Source: Trissonchulus latispiculum (taxonomy: Eukaryota > Nematoda > Enoplea > Enoplida > Ironidae). Taken from it: a stretch of DNA of 64,000 nucleotides. Within the stretch, counting starts at the first letter, position 1, and each line of letters opens with the position of its first letter. The notes below the pieces were generated by a model. It did no database searches. It was not told the origin of the DNA and saw only the letters and a list, made by a program, of their open reading frames with translations. The position numbers were made by a program, and so were the translations under genes. Positions 1 to 11,284 of this stretch are shown piece by piece. The stretch covers positions 1 to 64,000 of the forward strand of contig JASAND010024176.1 in the NCBI GenBank assembly GCA_030248195.1, read 5' to 3'.

Positions 1-732
1 GATCTATCTTTGCAAAAAACATACAATTACATTATTTCAAACCCAAATTATGAACTATCGGGGCAATTTTGGCAAAAACGAGATACATAAGTTCGTGCTA
101 ATTTTGAATGGAGAATCTTTTTGGATAATAATAAAATATGACAGTAGGGCATCACCGCCCTACTGTACACCTGTCTCAGGGTGATCTCGCTATGCCGCGC
201 AATGGAACCCTATCCGGTCCTCTCAATTTATAAAATTTTTCGCTTTAATTCCAGCTGATTACATAGCTGACGGTCCTCTGGCGCTCCACCGTGGTTGACC
301 TAAGTCCAAGCGCCTTGTAGTTGGATCCGGGGATGGTTCCATACCTGCATTGCCTCACAAATTTCTCTTTTCTATTCACATTTCTACTACTTGTTTTGAC
401 TACTCATTTCTCATCGGCATTTTTCTATTTTTTTATTTGTTTTTTCTCTATACGTATGGCCGTACTCTCCTTTCTAGTTTCTTAAAAATTCTTTTCCGGT
501 TCAAAATTTTGGGTTTTCTGCCAGTTCCCTCGCAGGAGCTCGGGCGGTAAGCCCTGGGGACATGTACAGTAGGGCGATGATGCCCTACTGTCATATTTTA
601 TTATTATTTAAAAAGATTCTTCATCTAAAATTAGTCCGAACTTATGCATCTTGTTTTTATTGAAATCACCCCGATAGTTCATAAATTGCATTTGAAATGT
701 TATAGTTGTATGTGTTTTTGCAAAGATACATC
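1..732. mobile_element. Foldback (MITE-like) element with long terminal inverted repeats
   Basis: Bases 1-168 and 563-732 are reverse complements over nearly their whole length. The arms meet the interior at a GTACAGTAGGGC sequence, and each arm holds its own small palindrome (ACAGTAGGGC...GCCCTACTGT). The interior, about 169-562, has no credible gene. The left arm reaches the first base of the window, so the true left end and any target duplication may lie outside. It is a non-autonomous DNA element by structure; superfamily not determined. Confidence 0.8.
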
Positions 733-3235
733 ATGCATATCCATAGCAACGCCCAAAATTCTATTTCAAAAGTTTATCAAAATTTGATTGGCTGGGCAAG
801 TCACGTGTGATCGCGTGATTGCACGTTCTCTGATTATTTCAAAAAGCCCAGTCAGTCTTAGTTTGCGCTTGAATTGGTCGGTCGGTCTGAGAGTCTCTTG
901 CTCCTGTGTATTTTTATATCCAAAATTTCTCGTTTTCTTCAGCTTCCTTTCAGGATTCCCTTCGCTATTGAAACTCGGTTAGAGGAGTATCTGGTGATAG
1001 GTTGAGGGGGAATCTCGGCTTTACTAAAGGGGCATATATTCAGTATTTCTGTACCTGCATTTTGCCTGTATTCTACATTATTTTATGGTATCTGCCTGAT
1101 TATTGGATCATAAACCTGTAAGTCTGTGACGGAAATTATTGTATTTCCCCCCCTCTTTATATTAAAATTTATAATACGGCCACTTGGCCTAGTGCAATTT
1201 AGCTAGGTTTAGATTTGCTTAGTTCGGTAAGTAGGGTCTCTAGGGCTTAGGTCTCGGGGTTATTTAGTGGGGTTGAGGTTAAGGTTCACGATTATTGGGA
1301 TCTAATTGGCGAGGTTTGTCGAGGTCGGCCTGGAAAACCATCTCCAGTCCAGGTCGCGTATCCAGCCTAAAGCGCGCAGCACCCCAGTAAAGTTGTTTGG
1401 TCGCCCAACTACCTATCCCTTGGGGCCAAAACTTTACACTGTCCTCCTCTGCTTACTAGAGGTGCTCTTTGGTTTTAATTTATGCAGCATTCACGGCTCT
1501 TAAATTTTTTAATTACTAAAGACAGAACTGTCGAAACATAACATAGCTGTCGAAAATACTACTCACCCTTCGAATATTTTGAGAAATGAAGTCCCACAAA
1601 TAATGGAAGTTTTCGAAACATATTGATTCCAATTTTATTTCAGGAAACATTTGCATCTCTAACTATTCCCTCCCAACTCGTTTGGGGTGAGGATAGTTAA
1701 ATTGGGAGCCTTCATTGGGACACTGTATCAAACTGTATTTAAGGCTTGACGTAAATGTGACAGACGTGACCTGGGTGATCCTGGACCACCCACAATAAAA
1801 ATAAATTTTCTAGTTTCCAGTGTTCAAATTGAAAATATTTATATTGAAATAATTTTAATGGTTCTTTAATTTTTTATTCTAAATGCTAAATCACAATTTG
1901 TATACATGAACTTAAATAATTCACGAGAAATTAAACTACTTTTAAAAGTCAAGATTTTTTCTAATGTCGACGTATAACCACAATTACCAAGCTTTCAAAT
2001 GATCGGCGGCTGATAGCATGAACAGTATCAGCGGAAAACAATATCCCACAGCTTGCGATCTTGGTGGAGCCATGCCTTTTGCAAGGAATTGAGAAAGTGT
2101 TGCACATGAGCTTTGTAATGTGTTTCACGTGAATCCTATTTCCGTCTGGAATCAAAGTTGGATATCTAATTACACGGAACTACCACTAATTTGTATAATT
2201 CGGCTCTATAAAAGCGTATGTTGAAATCTCTGAGGTCAGTTGTTATTCTTGCATCATCAACGCTTCCGTCTTGATTCCTGACATCACAAGCAATGTGAAA
2301 ACGTCAGTCGATGGGAGGACAGCACCTTGCCGGTAAGAACCACGCAACAATCACCAATGGAATACGCTATACCTATAAAAAAGGTGGAAGGTTAAAACTG
2401 ATAAGAGCTGAATCAGTGCTGAAAACAAATTGGAACACAAAGCTGTAAGATTTTTAAGATGGAATAACACGGAAATGGTAAGCCAAATGTTCAACCAAAT
2501 AACCCGAGGAATGCGGAAGCCTAAAGTTTCGCAATTTAAAGAACCTTCTATGGTTTTACTTTGTTCCGGGCTGTTTTTATATAACAGTAGGTGTTATTTG
2601 CATTTCGCTCCTAGGAATTTACACGCCATTTGATTCTGACTCAAAGTGGCTTGAAACAACTTGGTTTATTCGCCAAATAACTGAACATCACACGTCTTCG
2701 ATACGAATGTTTGTTTGGTTTGTCAATCCTGAACTCAGGATCCATGTTTCATCCCCGACAACGTATTGAATGCATTTGATCAAAATTAACTTGGAAATGA
2801 GTTAGGGTTTCTGTTGGTTCTGTCTTCATAAACTATGAAAGTTAATGGTGTGCTCTAATTAAACGCTAGCTCATGTATCCATGACTGGAGAAAGGTTGGA
2901 CAAGGAAGACCTTTTTTGTGCAAATTTGTCAATTATACAAATTGTTTATGCCATTTGAAATACAGGTTGTGCCAGACAGAGATGCCATCACATCTGATGG
3001 AAAGTAACTTCTAGTCAGCTTCTGCAAAAACTATATCTGCTCTACCATTTGAAATTTAAAGTTAATAAAATTAAGTAAAAATTAATGGTTGAATGGGCAG
3101 ATCGGAAGTTCTAAAAGTTAATTTTCGGCAGGTGTGCATACTCCTGATGATTATTTATTTTTAGCTTTGTTTCGGTGACACCAGTAGATCAGGTCCGACA
3201 GATCAGGTCCTGTTCAATCTTGATATTTGGGAAAC
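733..3235. other. No gene recognised upstream of the channel gene
   Basis: This 2.5-kb stretch is AT-rich and only very short ORFs occur. I see no splice-supported exon. The promoter and any 5' non-coding exon of the channel gene that follows could lie here, but no TATA box or initiator can be called with confidence. Confidence 0.5.
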
Positions 3236-3744
3236 ATGATCTCGTCAAAACACTCCTTGATGAAATGGACTTCCTTCATATTTCTAATTGGCTGTTCTCT
3301 GGGATTTTTAGTTCATTTTCTGTCATTGACCATTCGATTCCTAAATGGTTCTGTGAGTACTTCCAGCACACCAAATAATGTACCATTTCAGTTTCCAGAT
3401 GTGACCCTTTACATGAGTGGGCCTTACAGTAAAAGGAAACGTAAAGCCTATTATAACATAGAAGGGTATGGTAAATTGACGGCTCGAAAAATGTTTCATC
3501 ATGTCAAGTCTTATTGGAAGACGGTTCTTAACATGAGTTTAGCTCCCTTAGACATCTTTACTCGGGATGACAACAACGTTTATAGCTTAACCCTTGATCT
3601 TTTACATAGCTTTGGCATTCAATTTTACCCATGAATCTGAAGATATGATATTAAATTGTCACTTTGGAAAAGAGAGATGCAGTTACCGGGATTTTGAAGC
3701 GGTCTTTATGCCATATCTGTTGAAGTGTTCTACGTTCAAACAAA
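3236..3744 (+). CDS. Channel gene exon 1: N terminus, TM1, start of the extracellular domain
   Basis: A hydrophobic segment (about residues 13-35) is followed by FPDVTLYMSG, the family counterpart of the FPAVTIC motif. The frame changes by one base between about 3600 and 3630: upstream it ends LDLLHSF, downstream it reads FTHESEDMILNCHFGKERC. The downstream frame has a stop at 3588, so the two parts cannot be one frame. The exon ends in a GTGAGT donor at 3745 with one base left over, which fits the next acceptor. Confidence 0.78.
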
Positions 3745-6700
3745 GTGAGTTTTGATTCAAGAACTCCAAAAGCTTAAAAACCTAAAGGAAAACATGTTGG
3801 ATGAAAAGAATAGAAATATTATACGTATTTCAAGAAATGAAAGCATGATAATTTTCAAATACACGACATCTTCTATCAATGATGAAGCCATGCCACCTGG
3901 TTAATTCGGGTACTACATGGACTTGTCTTGTCACCAGGCCACCGGTTTGGGAATTTTTGTTACGAAAAAAGATGAGTACATCAAAATTTGAAACGCTCAA
4001 TTGTTATTTTACTAACTTGCCTATATATATATATAAATATATATACATATATATATATATATAATCGGAGTAATTTCTGTATTCAATGAATACTGTATTT
4101 ACTGGCCGATTTCAGTGAATACGGTATTTACTAGTAAGAAAGGTATTTTCTTCAACTGTAACAGTAACTTCCTATCTTTAGACGTAAATACCATTTTTAA
4201 CTGAAACTCATCCAGTCAATACTGTATCAGTAAAGTAATTTATTCTTGTTTTGATACTTTATTTATGCAGAAAACTAAGAGATAACAAATTCTTTGATGC
4301 CTTTTTGTTGATCTGAATTAGCTGCCCCCACCACTACCAAAATTACATTACCTGATGTCTGGTGGTCAGTTTTTGGAATAAATAGTAACATTTGAATCTA
4401 TGGTTTGTTACTGAGCACCAGATGCAGTAACTTGTTTTTAGGAAATCCAAAAAAGCTTGACCAGTCCTATAATAATCTCCAGCTAACCTTGACAGTATTA
4501 GATCGATTCCTTCAACTAACAGAAAACGAAGTTATTGACTGGTTTCGTGGTTACTATGTCATTATTCATCCTTCTGGCACAATGCCAAATCTCGAGCACA
4601 AAACGGTCACAGCGTCAGCTGGTTTCTTTACTGAAATTCTGCTTTATATGACTCATCATCTGCGAATTAACAGCAGTCAACGCCAGTGTGAACCAAATCC
4701 AGTCCCACTAAAAATAACTGCAAAAGACGTCTGGGGAACTCTTGTCCACAATGCCACCTTTCAATACGACGGCTCTAGCTGCGGACTACTCATGAAACAA
4801 AAACAGCTGGCTTCGACGTGCGGCTGTCTCTCAGAAATGCTTCCGATTCCGCAGGATAGAGGTCTTATCAAATATCCAATGTGTCCTCAGCTTAGGAAGG
4901 ACTACATATTTGGTCATTACTATTATGTACCGAACAGTAGTACTGTCCATGTAAATAATACTAACAGTACCTGGGAATTTTGGTCGGACAGAAGTCATTG
5001 GAAGTCCATCGCGCGTCATCGCTGTCATTCTGAGACACTAGCTCTTATTGCTGACTCATCTGAATGCCGAACGGCTTGCAACAGTCTTAGCTATCGGGTT
5101 GACGTTACATCCAGACCTTGGCCCGAGGAAGCCAAGTATGCCAGAAAAGCCATTACCAGATATATCGCCAGAATTAATTCAACTGTCGAATCAGAATCTG
5201 GCCACTTTTTGGCCGATAAAGGCATCTTAGATCAACTAAATAGTTCTGAATTTCTAAGCAATAACTTTCTCAGACTGTTACTGAAAGGGGCTGAGCATAA
5301 ATCTCTTCTCATGGAAGATATCATCACTTATCCTGTCAGTGCATACACTTCAGGTTAGTGGGGCTGGTGTGTATTGGTGTGTCTTGTTTTCGCGGATTTG
5401 CAGAACATGTGTGCATTTTATTTCAACACTTCTACAGGTTTTCTAATCAAAATTCAAACAACACTCCTGAAACATAAAAGTTTTCATTGAAATAGTTTAT
5501 CGATTGGTTTTGCAAAAAAATTAGATTTTCCAGCAATTTCCCTAGAAAATAGTGTTCTTTATTACGAATTGAAAGATGCTCGGACAAACTTTCAAGACAG
5601 ACATACCTACAATTAGAGAAACCCGTGAATGTAATTAAGTTCAATCCGGAATAAAACCAAGCACACGTGAAATGTTTGTGCTCAATGTAATGCGAAATAT
5701 TGCAATTAAAGTAATATTTTCTGACTTCTTGAAACGGTTCTATAAATGAAGATTAATCGGATCTCTTGAACTTTATGACCATAAATGCGACCTCTTGAAT
5801 TTTGTGACCTCGCTTGTAGCGCTCGGATCAATTGAACTTTATCCCCCCTAAAGACCCAATTGAACTTTATCCCCCCCAAAATTAGAAGGTGTCTAGAAAT
5901 TTAAGTTAAAGGTTTCTGCATGCTATGCTGACATTACAACTTCAGCGGGGACATGCTACACTACGTCATGGCTTTAAAAAACTGAAAATCCAAAAACTTA
6001 AAAAATTCAGTATTTATAAAATTTTATAGGTTTTAATCTGTGTATGCATTTTTTAGGGAGGTGACTAAAAGCAGGATCGGGATCAGGATCAGGATCCATT
6101 TCAGGATCAGGATCAGGATCGGGTGACTAAAAACAGGATCCATTTCAGGATCGGCTAAAAACTTCAGGATCGGGTATGTAGTGGATCCTGATTTCAGGAT
6201 CGGGTGTCTAAAAACAGGATCCAGTTCAGGATCGGCCTGTAACTTCAGGATCGGTTTCAGGATCGGCATATAACTTCAGGATCCGACTTGGGGGTGGATC
6301 CTGAGTTCAGGATCGGATGTCTAAAAACAGGAACCATTTCAGGATCGTCCTGTAACTTCAGGATCGGTTTCAGGATCGGCATATAACTTCAGGATCCGAC
6401 TTGGGGGTGGATCCTGATTTCAGGATCGGCCTGTAACTTCAGGATCGGTTTCTGGATCGGTTTGTAACTTCAGGATCGGGCAGGATTCTGGTTCCCGCCC
6501 TGTCGCCCCAAAGCTGGGACCGTTTTCATTTTCGCAGAAGACGTATCTGTGAAAACCTTGAGATGTAATCAGTACCAGTGGGTTACAGATGGTGCTCGCG
6601 AACAGCCGAAGCTGGATCCTGTGATTAAGAGACACTACTTTGTTCTTCGTAGCGAAGATGGCAAGAATCCCCAGTTTCGGAAACACGAAATTCATCTTGT

Positions 6701-9042
6701 CGATTCCTGAAGTTACAAGCCGATCCTGAAACCGATCCTGAAGTTACAGGCCGATCCTGAAATGGATCCTGTTTTTAGACATCCGATCCTGAACTCAGGA
6801 TCCACCCCCAAGTCGGATCCTGAAGTTATATGCCGATCCTGAAACCGATCCTGAAGTTACAGGCCGATCCTGAACTGGATCCTGTTTTTAGACATCCGAT
6901 CCTGAACTCAGGATCCACCCCCAAGTCGGATCCTGAAGTTATATGCCGATCCTGAAACCGATCCTGAAGTTACAGGCCGATCCTGAACTGGATCCTGTTT
7001 TTAGACACCCGATCCTGAACTCAGGATCCACCCCCAAGTCGGATCCTGAAGTTATATGCCGATCCTGAAACCGATCCTGAAGTTACAGGACGATCCTGAA
7101 ATGGATCCTGTTTTTAGCCACCCGATCCTGAACTCAGGATCCACCCCCAAGTCGAATCCTGAAGTTATATGCCGATGCTGAAACCGATCCTGAAGTTACA
7201 GGCCGATCCTGAACTGGATCCTGTTTTTAGACACCCGATCCTGAAATCAGGATCCACTACATACCCGATCCTGAAGTTTTTAGCCGATCCTGAAATGGAT
7301 CCTGTTTTTAGTCACCCGATCCTGATCCTGATCCTGAAATGGATCCTGATCCTGATCCTGATCCCGATCCTGGTTTTAGTCACCTCCATTTTTTAGCTGT
7401 TCCGAATCTTAAATAGCTGTTTGTTACTATCTTAAATATTTAGTGAAAATAGTTAATCAAATCTTAAATTCATTTTTCCATACAGCATTTCGTTAGCTCA
7501 GTATATATATACAAGCTTTCATGCTAAGCTTGCAACTTTAGCTTACACAAAGCTAATAAAAAGCTGGATTGTAAAACGAGCTTCAAATGTCGTGCTCAGA
7601 ATCTTTGAAGGCACCTTGAATCAATTCTTTTAACAAGATCGATGAGCAAAAACAATTTTTGTTGACGTTGGCCTTCCAGTTTAAGTTTCAAAAAATTTTA
7701 AAAACTTAAGTTATGTCCATTTACCATGAAACCTTCTTTAAACCAGCAACAAACGACAATATTAACTTGATTTCGAACGCGCAAACACGTCAATGAATGT
7801 TATTAATACAAATGTCCCCAATTGAACCTTATCCCCCCCAAAAGGGTTGGGGGGGATAAAGTTCAATTGTGGGGGGGATAAAGTTCAATTGATCCCATAA
7901 ATAATTACTTTTGCTGCAGTTCAGCTGTATAATTTCGACATTAAATAACCGAAAATAACAGAATTTACTTTACTTGTTTTTGTCGACAACTCAACAACAA
8001 CCACATTAATTCAACAAAACAAAATTGTTAGTTTAGAAATAACGATTAAGTAACAAAACTTCATTAAAATTTCCATTAAAAGCCAACTATATAAGCAATC
8101 ATTAAAGCTGAAGACAACTACAGCAATGAAATGCAATGATAAAAATGAGCAATAAGCAGACAACTAAGGTAGGCTTTGAGAAACAATGAGCAAAATATGA
8201 GCAATTAAAGTATAAGCAAACTACAAAAAAAGTTCATCTAAACTACAAATTGTTGCGAAATATGCAACATTAGGTTTTGGACGGCATTTTCTCCAAAACG
8301 ATCACGCCACATGAATTACTGGTGTCCACAATTCTAAGAATCTAGGATCTAAGAAAAGGTGCGTTGCAGGCGGTTACATCTTACTCAATGTATGAGTATT
8401 AATCCTTTGGTAAATTATAAAAAATCAGTTATGTACGTTTTTTCACGCATTTAACTTATTCGTAAATTAATCGAAAACGTTTTGATAAGTTTTGAAATTA
8501 TAAAATGAAAAGTTAAATGAAACTAGAGCATGAAAGTAATTTAACAGAATTATTGAACTGTATTACAAAATACAGATACAAATTTTGTTAATTTGATGTA
8601 ACCGCCTGCTAATTTTAGTGTCTGACCTAACTGTATGTAACAGAAACTATGAAATGAATGTTAAAATTGACTCTTAATCCTTTACCTTATCTATACATTG
8701 GAATGTCCTGACGTCAACAAATTTTCTATTTTCTCTATTGAATTTCGTGACCATGCACAGACACCTATTGAATTTCGTGACCCTGCCTGTCGCCCTATTG
8801 AATTTTGTGACCCTGTGGTCATACAGTTCAAGAGATCCGATTAATCTTGTACATACAAAGCACAGGTCTTTAATAAATTTATTTCAGATATTGGTGGGAT
8901 CTTCGGGTTGTGGCTTGGCTTCAGTATCATTGCAGTGCCTCAACTCATCTCAAAGCTATTATTGTTTACTAAGAAAGCAAAATTGCTAAAAAGAAGCTTC
9001 AGTCAATCTTCATATATTAATGAAATAATAAGTAGTACATAA
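3236..9042 (+). CDS. DEG/ENaC/ASIC-family sodium channel gene (possible recent pseudogene), 3 exons
   Basis: The product would be a subunit of a trimeric, plasma-membrane, amiloride-sensitive-type cation channel. Exons are 3236-3744, 4442-5353 and 8888-9042, joined by GT-AG introns of matching phase. The order of family landmarks is a short N terminus and TM1, the FPDVTLYMSG stretch after TM1, the DMILNCHFGKERC motif, GYYVIIHPSGTMP, a Cys-rich extracellular domain, and TM2 with the IGGIFGLWLGFS signature (the G-x-S filter). Allowing one extra base near 3600-3630, the exons sum to 525 codons, within the usual family length. The first exon reads in one frame until TGA at 3632 and continues in another frame from about 3615, so the gene is either frameshifted or contains an assembly error. 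The start at 3236 is the first in-frame ATG after a stop at 3221; an upstream exon cannot be excluded. The 3.5-kb second intron is filled by nested inverted-repeat elements. Confidence 0.85.
4021..4062. repeat. (TA)n microsatellite in channel intron 1
   Basis: A nearly pure TA run with a few interruptions, between exons 1 and 2 of the channel gene. Confidence 0.9.
4442..5353 (+). CDS. Channel gene exon 2: extracellular Cys-rich domain
   Basis: It starts after TTGTTTTTAG (AG at 4440-4441) and ends before GTTAGT at 5354. It encodes GYYVIIHPSGTMP, a series of conserved cysteines including CGLLMK and STCGCL, several N-x-S/T sites, and the C-x3-C-x-S-Y-type segment ECRTACNSLSYRVDVTSRPW typical of the domain before TM2. 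The exon is open throughout, 304 codons, so this part shows no decay. Confidence 0.9.
6057..7387. mobile_element. Pack-MULE-like foldback element with a captured exon-like insert
   Basis: The terminal repeats start GGAGGTGACTAAAA and are built from dozens of GATCCTGAA / TTCAGGATC units, giving arms of about 400-650 bases. The exact 9-bp sequence ATTTTTTAG flanks both sides (6048-6056 and 7388-7396), a target-duplication length typical of Mutator-like elements. Between the arms lies a unique, coding-like segment (6487-6712). There is no transposase, so the element is non-autonomous. The Mutator assignment rests on the duplication length and the arm architecture and is an inference. Confidence 0.75.
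6529..6712 (+). pseudogene. Captured exon-like fragment of unknown gene
   Basis: On the + strand a pyrimidine-rich stretch ending TTTTCGCAG (to about 6537) resembles a splice acceptor. It is followed by an open frame of about 57 codons to the TGA at 6710, including LRCNQYQWVTDGARE, KRHYFVLRSEDGKNP and HEIHLVDS. Composition and codon use differ from the surrounding GATCCTG repeats. I do not recognise the protein. It looks like a last exon picked up from a host gene, but that is an inference. Confidence 0.45.
8888..9042 (+). CDS. Channel gene exon 3: TM2 and cytoplasmic tail
   Basis: The acceptor is TTATTTCAG (AG at 8886-8887). The first base pair completes the codon left open by exon 2 and gives DIGGIFGLWLGFSIIAV, the pre-TM2 and TM2 signature of the family, including the G-x-S selectivity position. 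A short Lys/Ser-rich tail follows and the stop codon is TAA at 9040-9042. Only about 25 residues follow TM2, a short tail. Confidence 0.9.
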
Positions 9043-9089
9043 AAAAGGAAATTGCTTTAGTGTTAAGAGCGTGTATCCCTCTAGTAACT

Positions 9090-9935
9090 AACACTCTATT
9101 ACCTACTGTTTGAAGTTGCCGACATCAGATAAAACTCAGTTTCACTCATTTGCCTACACTACAAAACTGAAAATCACTCATTTACCTACAAATTAACCGT
9201 CCAAAACTAAGAACTACCTACAAAGGACCTCAACAAAATTAGGTGTCACTCATTTGTGTACGCTACCGTAATCTGCTTTAATAACTGTTTACAATATCCT
9301 ACAAGTTATACACTAAAGTCTGACACAAAACTGTGCGTAGAAAACTGTGATCACTTCTACTGTATTTAATATTCATTAGAGACCCATAACATTGTCTATT
9401 ATCAGAATCCTCGTGATGAAAGGAAAACTTTATAAAATTCAATATTTTGAAAAATTTCAAAAACTTCAAAATATCGATTTATTTGTGCTTATCTCGGAAA
9501 TTTTGCTGAAACATTAAATTTTTCCGGAAAAAACTCATTTATTTCGAAATTTTTGAGATGTTTGAAATTTTTAAATTTTATAAAAAATTTTCTCTCATCA
9601 CGAGAAATCTGAAAATACATAATGTTATGGGTCTCTAACTGCAGTAAAAGTGATCAACAGTTGTCTACTCACGTTTTTGTGTTAGCTTTAGTACATAACT
9701 TGTTTTCTAAGTGTTACAGTTATTGAAGGAGATTACGGTAGTGTAAAATGAGTGACTCTTAGTTTTGAAAGATTAATTTGTAGGTAGAAGAGGGATTCTT
9801 AGTTTTGGAAGATTTATTTGTAGGTAAATGAGTGACTCAGAGTTTTGACTAATAAACGTAGGTAGGAGAGTGATCTTAAATTTTGAAAGGCGTAGGTAAA
9901 AGAGTGATAGGCAGTAGGACAGTAAACCGTTAAGA
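9090..9935. mobile_element. Foldback element just 3' of the channel gene
   Basis: Arms of about 335 bases (9090-9425 and 9590-9935) pair as an imperfect palindrome. Both contain repeats of CACTCATTTACCTACAAA and the shared block AGAGACCCATAACAT. The loop is AT-rich, non-coding, and itself partly self-complementary (AAAATTTCAAA types). It is non-autonomous. It starts only about 50 bases after the channel stop codon, so it may overlap the 3' UTR. Confidence 0.75.
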
Positions 9936-11041
9936 AACAGCTTTATTCTTTGCTTTTGTGAACGTTTGTTTGATACATGTTCAGATTAAACAGCGTAACA
10001 TAACACGACCTAAATTTAAAGCTCTTTAATCTAAAAACAACAAAATTAACACGATGCATAAACTAATTTGCTGTTTCATTTTCCAGAGAGGTGAGTACAG
10101 ATCTTTGTTTTGCAATAGAAATAGGATTTCTTCTGATCGCCTAAAATTACAAGGAACTGTCTAGTTATAAAAAACTAGGCCAAAGAGTAAAACAATCGCA
10201 ATTCGGTTCACGGGATACTTTATCTTTACTTCCAGATCAAGTGTGTAAAAGTTCAGTTTCACTTCAATTTTGGGTTTAATTGTAGCAAACTTTACCTTTA
10301 CACACCACACACATGTGTAGTTATCCCTTAAAATGCTCACCTCCTTGTAAGTCTTCAGTAGCGCAAAGGGTAGCGTATATAGGAATTATTGTTTGCCAGG
10401 AGCGCCGCGCACTGTGCCCACCTTTTATGTTGTGACTTGTGACGTTCTTAATTTAAACTTCAGCTAAAATCTGATGTATCAATCACCCTTGCTGCGCACA
10501 AAGTTGCGCTGAACCTACGTTTAGTGAACTCTGGAATGGCTAAGTTAGCGTAAGGATCTGCTTGATGTGAATCTCCTTGCCGAAAGGCGGTCCATCGGAC
10601 GGGCCATCGGATGAAAGGTGATCTGTGCAGTGGCTGACTTCTCCGCAAAATATCTGAATTCTGCAAGTAATAATAATAATAATAATAATAAAACTGCGTA
10701 AATTGATGATGAGCTATGAAAAATACAGATACCAGATACATAATATAACTGTCTGATGTTAGAATTACCTCTCACTCGGGGGAAACACTTAAAATTTATA
10801 CCCACATGAATCATTAAATCTTCCTTGGTTTTAAAAGTGCCATTTGAACAGAATCGGTATTTTGTGCAACGTATATAATTTCGTTTGTGAAGTTTGCAGA
10901 CATGCACTTTTGCTCCTGATTACTAATGTCCATTATACACTATTATCTGTAGTCATCCTAGAAGGTATAACAAAGAGTTACATACTGATAATAGTGTGCT
11001 ACTAGGCAGGGTCTCTGTTATCAGTGCAAGAGTCATGCTCT
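9936..11041. other. No gene recognised; contains a (TAA)n microsatellite
   Basis: AT-rich sequence without a supported exon. A TAA run lies at 10668-10691. Short minus-strand ORFs across it show no domain. Confidence 0.55.
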
Positions 11042-11200
11042 GTTCGTTAAAGGCTGCCCCCCAGGCGATCAGCTGGTCAGTCAATGCAGGCCGGCCTGTA
11101 CCAGTTTTACCTTGTCTTTAGTGCATTCTGCAAAAGTTTTTGCGGTCGACAGTTGGCGGCCGGCAGCCGGCCAGCCGGTTTGACAACACTAGCCAACACA
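11042..11200. mobile_element. Fragment of a hAT-like element (TAGTGTTGT end)
   Basis: Read on the - strand, the end TAGTGTTGTCAAACCGGCTGGCCGG and a GCCGGC-rich subterminal region resemble the end at about 36515-36732. The two copies also share GTACCAGTTTT and a GCATTCTGCAAAAG-like block. Only one end is clear here. The TAGTG start is common in hAT elements. Confidence 0.45.
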
Positions 11201-11284
11201 CTTATCATTATGTACTCTTGGTGTATTTCAGTCACGCCCATGGCAACTGTAGTCGTTTATCGACTGCAATTTCCCTCACTTGAC

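Larger units (their letters stand above)
5825..7895. mobile_element. Middle inverted-repeat element with TTGAACTTTATCCCCCC motifs
   Basis: The left end reads GGATCAATTGAACTTTATCCCCCC followed by a second copy of the motif. The right end (7811-7895) holds three reverse-complement or forward copies of the same motif and closes with the reverse complement of GGATCAATTG. This repeat type differs from that of the enclosing element, so it is a separate insertion. No target duplication seen. Confidence 0.65.
5750..8848. mobile_element. Outer inverted-repeat element in channel intron 2
   Basis: The ends AGATTAATCGGATCTCTTGAAC (5750 on) and its reverse complement (to 8848) pair, and each carries repeats of a TTGAATTTYGTGACC motif (5790-5815; 8738-8810). 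No clear target duplication was found. The right end lies 39 bases before the acceptor of channel exon 3. It encloses two further inverted-repeat elements (5825-7895 and 6057-7387). Outside these the interior (7896-8737) shows no gene. Confidence 0.7.

Noticed and set aside
3175..3378. Alternative frame as channel N terminus
   Set aside because: It runs through the TM1 region in a frame that destroys the family motifs.
10545..10907. Minus-strand ORF with Cys/His residues
   Set aside because: Runs through a TAA microsatellite; the Cys/His spacing does not form a recognisable finger and no splice partner was found.
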